A stretch of DNA of 64,000 nt, taken from NCBI GenBank assembly GCA_902798685.1, contig CADBXO010000005.1, positions 1-64,000 on the forward strand. Direction: 5' to 3'. The notes under the pieces are model-generated. The model searched no databases. It was given only the letters and a program-made list of their open reading frames with translations, and was not told where the DNA came from. This document shows, one piece after another, positions 59,206 to 64,000 of this stretch (position 1 is the stretch's first letter; each line of letters begins with the position of its first letter). The translations under genes were made by a program, and so were the position numbers. Source of the stretch: an uncultured Bacteroidales bacterium. GTDB taxonomy: Bacteria; Bacteroidota; Bacteroidia; Bacteroidales; Bacteroidaceae.

Positions 59206-60900
59206 TTATTTGTAGGCATTTTCATGTACACCCTTTACTGCACGACCGCTCGGATCGTTCAGTTTGCGGAAACTTGCATCCCATTTCAGAGCCTCAGCAG
59301 TAGAGCAAGCTACGCTTGGTACGCTGGGTACGCACATGGCTGCTGATGCGCTTGGGAAATGCTCCTCAAATATGCTGCGATAGTAATATTCCTCCTTGTT
59401 CATGGGAGTGTTGATGGGGAAACGCTCCTCGGCATGAGCCATCTGCTCATCGGTTACTGCGGCAGCGGTAATCTCCTTCAGAGTGTCAATCCAACTGTAA
59501 CCTACTCCATCGCTGAACTGCTCCTTCTGGCGCCATGCAACGCTCTCGGGCAACATATCGGCAAAAGCCTCACGAACCACACGCTTCTCAATCTCATGAC
59601 CCGGGCACATCTTAGCCTTGGGGTTCATGCGCATTGCAACATCCAGGAACTCCTTGTCCAGGAAAGGTACTCGGCCCTCAACGCCCCATGCTGCCAGTGA
59701 CTTGTTTGCACGCAGGCAGTCATAAAGGTGCAGTTTGGAGAGCTTACGTACAGTTTCCTCATGAAATGCCTGGGCATCGGGAGCCTTGTGGAAATAGAGA
59801 TAACCTCCAAATACCTCATCGGCCCCCTCGCCACTCAGCACCATCTTGATTCCCATACTGCGTATCACGCGGGCAAGCAGGTACATGGGAGTGCTGGCAC
59901 GTACCGTGGTAACATCATATGTCTCAATGAAGTATATCACGTCACGAATGGCATCCAGTCCCTCCTGGACTGTATAGTTGATTTCATGGTGTACTGTACC
60001 TATGTGTTCGGCAACCTCGCGAGCCTTAGCCAGATCCGGAGCACCCTTCAGACCAACTGCAAACGAGTGCAGACGCGGCCACCATGCCTCCTGCTGGTCA
60101 TCGGTCTCAACACGGCGTGCAGCGTTTTTCTTTGCTATGGCCGATATCACCGAACTGTCCAGACCGCCCGACAGAAGCACTCCGTAAGGAACGTCACACA
60201 TAAGCTGACGCTTTACGGCAGCCTCAAGGGCATCATGGAGTTCCTCTATGCTGGCGTCGTTGTCCTTGACAGCCTCATACTTGAACCAGTCACGGGTCCA
60301 CCAGCGCTCAATATGTCCGGTGCGGCTGCTCAGGAAATGTCCGGGCAGGAACGGCTCGTACTCAGGGCAGATACCCTCAAGAGCCTTCAGCTCGCTGGCT
60401 ACGCAGATATGTCCTTCCTTATCCTTGCCTATGTAAAGAGGAATAACGCCTATCGGATCACGGGCAATCAGGTATTCATCACGCTCGGCATCATAAAGAG
60501 CAAAGGCAAAAATACCGTTCAGGCGCTCCAGCATGCGGATAAAGTCCTCCTGGCTGCCGCCTGCACGAACTGCATCGCGGTAAAGCGCCAGGATAACCTC
60601 GCAGTCACTGCCGGTACTGAATGTGTATCGGCCCTCATACTCACGGCGTATTGCCTGATGGTTGTAAATCTCACCGTTAACGGCCAGCACCTGCAGACGG
60701 TCCTCACTGAACAGAGGCTGACCGCCCGACTGGGGATCGACAATACTCAAACGCTCATGAGCCAGTATGGCAGAGCCTCCGCACCAGATACCGCTCCAGT
60801 CCGGACCGCGATGACGAATCCTGCGACTCATTTCCAACGCACGCTGTCGTAACTGCTCTGACTGCTCCTTAATCCTGAAGATTGAAACTATTCCACACAT
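59206..60900 (-). CDS. asnB: Asparagine synthetase B (glutamine-hydrolysing)
   Basis: AsnB makes asparagine from aspartate, glutamine and ATP. Cys2 (MCGIVSIF) is the glutaminase nucleophile, with RHRGPDWSG and VNGEIYNHQ completing that half. The synthetase half has the PPi loop LLSGGLDSSVISAI and VLSGEGADEVFGGYLYFHKA. The 564-residue length is normal. It is preceded by a leader of about 230 nt with an Asn/Gln-rich frame and a strong terminator, so it is very likely controlled by attenuation. The downstream glnN gene has its own promoter. Confidence 0.97.
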   Translation of the reverse strand: MCGIVSIFRIKEQSEQLRQRALEMSRRIRHRGPDWSGIWCGGSAILAHERLSIVDPQSGGQPLFSEDRLQVLAVNGEIYNHQAIRREYEGRYTFSTGSDCEVILALYRDAVRAGGSQEDFIRMLERLNGIFAFALYDAERDEYLIARDPIGVIPLYIGKDKEGHICVASELKALEGICPEYEPFLPGHFLSSRTGHIERWWTRDWFKYEAVKDNDASIEELHDALEAAVKRQLMCDVPYGVLLSGGLDSSVISAIAKKNAARRVETDDQQEAWWPRLHSFAVGLKGAPDLAKAREVAEHIGTVHHEINYTVQEGLDAIRDVIYFIETYDVTTVRASTPMYLLARVIRSMGIKMVLSGEGADEVFGGYLYFHKAPDAQAFHEETVRKLSKLHLYDCLRANKSLAAWGVEGRVPFLDKEFLDVAMRMNPKAKMCPGHEIEKRVVREAFADMLPESVAWRQKEQFSDGVGYSWIDTLKEITAAAVTDEQMAHAEERFPINTPMNKEEYYYRSIFEEHFPSASAAMCVPSVPSVACSTAEALKWDASFRKLNDPSGRAVKGVHENAYK

Positions 60901-60943
60901 AGTATTTATTGTTTTTGTTATTTATTCGCCTTGCCGTTAGGAA

Positions 60944-60977
60944 CAAAAAAAAGACTGATCAAATTGACCAGTCTTTT
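60944..60977 (-). terminator. Attenuator terminator in the asnB leader
   Basis: On the minus strand AAAAGACTGGTC pairs with GATCAGTCTTTT (12 bp, one G-U) around an AATTT loop, directly followed by eight T residues in total. It lies 43 nt before the asnB ATG and downstream of the asnB promoter, so it would end transcription prematurely. Its 5' arm CTGGTCAA can instead pair with TTGGCCAG at 61018-61025, forming an antiterminator. Confidence 0.85.
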
Positions 60978-60989
60978 ATGTTTTGTTCT

Positions 60990-61103
60990 TTATATACCTG
61001 AATGATTAGCTTTCCCGCTGGCCAAAAGAAGTAACCATCCGAACCTGATTATTATTCTGGTTCTGATTCTGCTGGTTATTCTGATTATTATTGGCCTAGC
61101 CAT
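60990..61103 (-). CDS. asnB leader region with frame-shifted Asn/Gln codon run
   Basis: The only ATG with an A-rich upstream region opens a 37-codon frame (MARPIIIRITSRIRTRIIIR ...). In the -1 frame relative to that ATG, positions 61045-61092 read 16 consecutive codons for Asn (10) and Gln (6), followed by VRMVTSFGQRES and a stop at 61006-61008. That frame has a TAG two codons before the run and no start codon. The Asn/Gln run is far more sensible for an asparagine synthetase leader than the Ile/Arg-rich ATG frame. Either one base is missing or extra near the start (mutation or sequence error), or a ribosomal -1 slip joins the frames. Confidence 0.6.
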   Translation of the reverse strand: MARPIIIRITSRIRTRIIIRFGWLLLLASGKANHSGI

Positions 61104-61132
61104 CGATCTTGTTTTTTGCTAAATTTCAATCG

Positions 61133-61164
61133 CAAAATTACACACTCTATTTGGAACCACCAAA
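61133..61164 (-). promoter_or_regulatory. asnB promoter
   Basis: On the minus strand TTTG is followed after exactly 20 nt by TAATTTTG, the best full -33/-7 match in the window. The transcript would start near 61127, about 24 nt before the leader ATG. Confidence 0.75.
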
Positions 61165-61254
61165 GCATTTAGCAGGAAAATATCACTTTATCGCAATATT
61201 TTTTGCAGTGCTTACATTTTGCCACCTTTATATATAATAGAGTGTCATTTTGTC

Positions 61255-61296
61255 AAAATGATACAAATGGGGTCAGGCCCCAATTGTACCATCTTT
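61255..61296. repeat. Palindromic element C between asnB and mtgA
   Basis: The arms ATGATACAAATGGGG and CCCCAATTGTACCAT form an imperfect palindrome around a TCAGG centre. On the minus strand it ends CCCCATTTGTATCATTTT, nearly the same as element A. It lies between two divergent genes, upstream of both promoters, so it cannot be an ordinary terminator for either. The flanking bases 61165-61254 hold nothing further I can support. Confidence 0.7.
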
Positions 61297-61348
61297 ATCG
61301 GCAAGAATTGCGGACTTAAATATAATAACACATGTTTCAAGAAATGAG

Positions 61349-61356
61349 TAATTTTG
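61349..61356 (+). promoter_or_regulatory. -7 box for mtgA
   Basis: TAATTTTG matches TAnnTTTG exactly but ends only 9 nt before the chosen mtgA ATG, so the transcript would have almost no 5' UTR. No -33 TTG at the usual distance is seen. Confidence 0.45.
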
Positions 61357-61365
61357 CATCCGATT

Positions 61366-62031
61366 ATGAAGAAGCGCAAGTGGACATTCCGGCTGTTTGT
61401 AAGGCTCCCCCTACTCTTTATCGCACTGAGCTTTGCGCTGGTGCTGCTGTTGCGCTATGTTCCTATCAAATACACTCCGCTTATGCTTAAGCGTAGCATC
61501 GAGAACAGGAAATCGGACACATTCAAGACTCAGCACACATGGGTAAGCCTGGATCAGATATCACCCCAACTGTCCAAAGCTGTGGTTATGACCGAGGACC
61601 AGAAGTTCTATGACCACAAGGGTTTTGATTGGGAAGAGATCCGCAAGATGCGTGAGGACCACCTGAACAAAGGAACCAAACTGCGCGGCTGCAGCACCAT
61701 ATCGCAGCAGACCGCCAAGAACTTGTTCTCATTCGGCACCAGAACGGGCGCCAGAAAGGTCTGGGAGGCATATTGGACCGTCCTGATAGAATTACTCTGG
61801 ACCAAGGACCGAATCATGGAGGTTTACCTCAATATCATAGAGATGGGACCGGGCATTTACGGGGCCGAAGCAGCCGCCGAGCATTATTTCAAATGCCACG
61901 CCGACAAACTGACCCGCAGGCAGGCCGTATCCATAGCGATATGCCTACCCAACCCGCTAAGGAGTAACCCCACCAAACTCACTCCTTATCAGACAAGCCG
62001 TTGCAACCGTCTGTTGCAGCAGATGCAGTAA
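61366..62031 (+). CDS. mtgA: Monofunctional peptidoglycan transglycosylase
   Basis: This 221-residue GT51 enzyme polymerises lipid II into glycan strands. It has an N-terminal signal anchor (LFVRLPLLFIALSFALVLLL) and the GT51 motifs: VVMTEDQKFYDHKGFDWE with the catalytic Glu, GCSTISQQTAKNLFSF, KDRIMEVYLNIIEMGPGIYG and RRQAVSIAICLPNP. No penicillin-binding transpeptidase domain follows. I used MKKRKWTFR; a TTG four codons upstream lies inside the -7 box. Confidence 0.94.
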   Translation: MKKRKWTFRLFVRLPLLFIALSFALVLLLRYVPIKYTPLMLKRSIENRKSDTFKTQHTWVSLDQISPQLSKAVVMTEDQKFYDHKGFDWEEIRKMREDHLNKGTKLRGCSTISQQTAKNLFSFGTRTGARKVWEAYWTVLIELLWTKDRIMEVYLNIIEMGPGIYGAEAAAEHYFKCHADKLTRRQAVSIAICLPNPLRSNPTKLTPYQTSRCNRLLQQMQ

Positions 62032-62050
62032 AAAAAATGAACAATTGAAT

Positions 62051-62599
62051 ATGGAAGACCAGCTGTACTACAACATGTTCCAGGACCGCCTGGAAAGGGA
62101 ATTGCTCAAGTTATGTACCGATGCCGGAATGCTTGAAGGCATACTTTTAAGGTCCGATGACATCGACCTGAAATGGAAGGAACTTGCGCCGGAGTATATT
62201 GCCGACGGTGTGAAGGAGATAGCCGCCTACCCTACGGTTTCGGTTGCCTGGGCTGGTTATATCGGTATGGCTGTGGCTTGCTGGTGGAACCGCGATTGGG
62301 CAAAACTCAAGGGACAGCCTTACAGCGTTCTGCTTGGTCCCAACGGCTTTGACGACATGGATGACCACATCCTTAAAGACATTCTGGGCCTGCTTCCCGA
62401 TGGAAAACAAGCCCAGCAGATTACGTCTCTTATGCAGACCTGCGCCCAGACCGCAGTCACGTTTATACGTCAGGAGAAGATTGAGCCTCAGAGCCCCCGC
62501 GCCTTCTACGTCTACGCCCGCGCCGTACAGGTAATGTTCAGCATCGGCGCCGCAATAGAACTGCACCGCCTGGGCTACGAGATGAAGAAGCTCAAATAA
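62051..62599 (+). CDS. Conserved helical protein of unknown function
   Basis: This 182-residue cytoplasmic protein appears mostly helical: MEDQLYYNMFQDRLERELLK, then AYPTVSVAWAGYIGMAVACW with a moderately hydrophobic patch, a polar loop (GPNGFDDMDDHI) and a C-terminal helix (VQVMFSIGAAIELHRLGYEM). No known catalytic motif is visible. It follows mtgA by 19 nt and is probably co-transcribed. I used the ATG rather than an upstream TTG. I do not recognise the family. Confidence 0.75.
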   Translation: MEDQLYYNMFQDRLERELLKLCTDAGMLEGILLRSDDIDLKWKELAPEYIADGVKEIAAYPTVSVAWAGYIGMAVACWWNRDWAKLKGQPYSVLLGPNGFDDMDDHILKDILGLLPDGKQAQQITSLMQTCAQTAVTFIRQEKIEPQSPRAFYVYARAVQVMFSIGAAIELHRLGYEMKKLK

Positions 62600-62604
62600 G
62601 AATA

Positions 62605-62979
62605 TTACTTACTTCTGATCTCTTTTCCGAACGGAAGCAGTGCAGCTATGGCTATTTTGAAATGAGCCAGGCCCAGAGGTATTCCAATAATTGTAATGCA
62701 GAATACCAGGCCGCAAAGCGCATGCAGTATTGCAATCTCCCACCATCCTAGCAGTATCCAGAGGATATTGAATCCCATACCCAGGCAACTGGGCTCGTTG
62801 GGACGGTCACCAAGTTCCTTGCCGAACGGCCACAGTGCATATGCACCGATCTTGAACATCTGCAGTCCGAAAGGTATACCTACTATCGTTACACACATAA
62901 GCAGGCCTGCAACGAAATAAAGCAGACTTGTGGCAATGCCTCCAAGCAGGAGCCAAAAGATATTTCCTAATGCATTCAT
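62605..62979 (-). CDS. YccF domain inner-membrane protein
   Basis: This 124-residue protein is an internal duplication typical of the YccF (DUF307) family. Each half has a hydrophobic hairpin ending in IVGIPFGLQMFKIGAYALWPFGKE (residues about 30-55) or IIGIPLGLAHFKIAIAALLPFGKE (about 97-120). Four membrane segments are expected. The function is unknown. It is convergent with the preceding gene, with only a 5-nt gap between stop codons. Confidence 0.88.
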   Translation of the reverse strand: MNALGNIFWLLLGGIATSLLYFVAGLLMCVTIVGIPFGLQMFKIGAYALWPFGKELGDRPNEPSCLGMGFNILWILLGWWEIAILHALCGLVFCITIIGIPLGLAHFKIAIAALLPFGKEIRSK

Positions 62980-63036
62980 CTTGAAAAAGGTTTTTGCGAA
63001 ATTAGAGAAAATATCCTTTTATATTGTTATTATTTA

Positions 63037-63044
63037 TAAATTTG
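63037..63044 (+). promoter_or_regulatory. -7 box for the membrane AraC-type regulator gene
   Basis: TAAATTTG is an exact TAnnTTTG match, 50 nt before the ATG. A second partial match (ACCTTTG) lies closer to the gene. Confidence 0.4.
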
Positions 63045-63094
63045 TGACTTTAAATTCAAACTGAATTACTAGACTCAATAGGACCTTTGCAATC

Positions 63095-64000
63095 ATGGAA
63101 GTATCCATTACTATTGCTGTTTTTACCATATGCCTGACAGCATCCGTTATTTTCGGAGTCATACTCTGGCGTAAACGTAAAGATGTACCGGACAGGTCAC
63201 GTACTTTTCTATCCATATCACTTCTGTTACTCTGCCCGTTCCTGATATCATTCATTTCGTCGTTAAGCATAGGCAAAATACCTCCCATTCACTCAAAGCT
63301 CAATCCATTCATGAGCATAGGGGGACTATATGCCATATTGTTTATTCTGTATTATCCTGTCGAAGTAATCAGGCCAAGATGGTTAACAGGTTGGAAATTG
63401 CTTTTGCCGTTAACTCCTGCTATTCTCATATCCTTCCCCTTACTGTTTGGAATACAGTTTCACGATATCCAAACCTTTGGCGATATAAAGGAAAATATTA
63501 CCGACATAGACATTCTGATCAGACTGATCTCAATCTCATTGTTTATAATCATATCACTTTTTATTCTGATTATCCCGTTTAACTGGCGTAAATCAAGCGC
63601 AAGTAAAGCAATAATACGTCGCTATGTAATCTTATCGGAAATAACAAGTTTCCTGTTTTTGGCCGGTTGCCTGTCAGGAAGCCAGATGATTACAAACCTG
63701 AATGTTTTATGGGGCGTCTTCTTTATCTCCCAGCTCACTTATTATGAACTGGAACAAAGAGTGATCGCACCCCTAGATACGCAGGACCTGCCCGATGAAC
63801 CGGAACAGATTGCGTTTGAGGCCGATGACAACCAGCCCGATGACCTGTGGCAGCGCATCAATCATCAGATGGACAAACATGAGATATGGCGCAATCCCGA
63901 CGTTACAGTTGAGATGATGAGCCGCGCCGTAGGCACCAACCGCATATACGTAGCCGATTGCATACGCGAGCACACGGGATTAACCTTCAACGATTACCTG
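63095..64000 (+). CDS. 7-TM membrane protein with AraC-type helix-turn-helix, 3' truncated by window edge
   Basis: The frame is open from the ATG (MEVSITIAVFTICL) to the last base: 302 codons with no stop. About seven hydrophobic segments occupy residues 5-220 (for example LSISLLLLCPFLISFISSL, PFMSIGGLYAILFILYYPV, IRLISISLFIIISLFILIIP). An acidic linker (PDEPEQIAFEADDNQPDD) and then a helical domain follow: LWQRINHQMDKHEIWRNPDV, VEMMSRAVGTNRIYVADCIR, EHTGLTFNDYL. The last part matches the first helix-turn-helix of AraC/XylS regulators. It is probably a membrane-bound one-component regulator; the signal is unknown. The gene continues beyond the window. Confidence 0.8.
   Translation, partial: MEVSITIAVFTICLTASVIFGVILWRKRKDVPDRSRTFLSISLLLLCPFLISFISSLSIGKIPPIHSKLNPFMSIGGLYAILFILYYPVEVIRPRWLTGWKLLLPLTPAILISFPLLFGIQFHDIQTFGDIKENITDIDILIRLISISLFIIISLFILIIPFNWRKSSASKAIIRRYVILSEITSFLFLAGCLSGSQMITNLNVLWGVFFISQLTYYELEQRVIAPLDTQDLPDEPEQIAFEADDNQPDDLWQRINHQMDKHEIWRNPDVTVEMMSRAVGTNRIYVADCIREHTGLTFNDYL

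Noticed and set aside
59728-60852. 374-codon plus-strand frame
   Set aside because: It is fully antisense to asnB, which has all catalytic motifs. No promoter or domain supports the plus frame.
61045-61092. The short-period AAT/CAG pattern as a CRISPR or microsatellite
   Set aside because: There is no repeat-spacer structure, and the triplet pattern reads cleanly as Asn/Gln codons in front of an attenuator, so a leader peptide explains it better.
1-64000. Prophage, insertion sequence, integron, CRISPR-Cas or restriction-modification system
   Set aside because: No integrase, transposase, capsid, Cas or methylase motif was found in any long frame, and gene order is continuous core metabolism.

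Overview
The window is a chromosomal segment of a Bacteroidales bacterium, most likely Bacteroidaceae or Prevotellaceae. Evidence for this is the recurring Bacteroidetes-type promoter (-7 box TAnnTTTG, often with a TTG or TTTG about 20 nt upstream), the absence of purine-rich Shine-Dalgarno sites, the trp gene order, the complete Bat aerotolerance operon, a type III glutamine synthetase, an S46 dipeptidyl-peptidase, LL-diaminopimelate aminotransferase and HU-family paralogues. I see no phage, insertion sequence, CRISPR array, integron or rRNA operon. Nearly all the DNA is tightly packed core metabolism, so the unusual material lies in leaders, short palindromes and divergent paralogues.

Layout. 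1-3.7 kb: the 3' part of a tryptophan operon (trpG, D, C, F, A), then tRNA-Arg(ACG) and a small flavin-type protein. 4.6-9.3 kb (minus): a lipid-flavoured operon of patatin/beta-barrel protein, acyl-CoA ligase and SGNH hydrolase. 9.4-14.1 kb (minus): htpG and clpC, each with its own terminator. 14.3-18.2 kb (plus): gyrA and a secreted TPR protein. 18.4-28.0 kb (minus): the Bat operon (moxR, DUF58, membrane protein, batA, batB, batC, batD, batE), followed by a PAP2 phosphatase and a small helix-turn-helix-like protein. 28.1-32.4 kb (minus): rpmB-rpmG-DUF4295, then ftsY-rimO-HU-HU/LysM. 32.5-35.5 kb: tsaD (minus), paaK and an ACT protein (plus), tRNA-Ser(CGA). 35.7-37.2 kb: a PurF paralogue lacking the catalytic cysteine. 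37.2-40.3 kb (minus): S46 peptidase, Zn-ligand-less sirtuin, DUF4250 and an unknown small protein. 40.4-43.0 kb: esterase and Gfo/Idh/MocA oxidoreductase (plus), FNT channel (minus). 43.0-60.9 kb (minus): a nitrogen-assimilation cluster, asnB, glnN, gltB, gltD, dapF, dapL, carA, carB, purF. 61.4-64 kb: mtgA, two small conserved proteins and the start of a 7-TM AraC-type regulator.

The 18-kb nitrogen cluster is the functional core of the second half. It covers ammonia capture (glnN, gltBD), amide transfer to asparagine (asnB) and entry of glutamine nitrogen into carbamoyl phosphate (carAB) and purines (purF), with two lysine/peptidoglycan-precursor genes (dapF, dapL) embedded. Its two largest upstream gaps, before asnB and before glnN, each hold what looks like a translation-coupled attenuator. 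The asnB leader contains 16 consecutive Asn/Gln codons (10 Asn, 6 Gln), followed by an antiterminator arm close to the leader stop codon and then a strong intrinsic terminator. That is the layout expected for attenuation controlled by charged tRNA-Asn/tRNA-Gln. The only good ATG is one nucleotide out of frame with the Asn/Gln run, and this needs resolving. The glnN leader has the same 1:2 / 2:3 / 3:4 pairing plan around a 35-codon ORF. I regard this pair of leaders as the most interesting content of the window.

Other points of interest are a membrane-anchored HU-LysM fusion next to a plain HU gene, a Cys-less PurF paralogue that keeps its PRPP site, a 44-codon pure Gln/Glu tract in batC, a three-copy dispersed palindrome family, and start-codon/promoter conflicts at gyrA and mtgA. 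All functional statements rest on motif recognition by eye; no database search or folding program was run.
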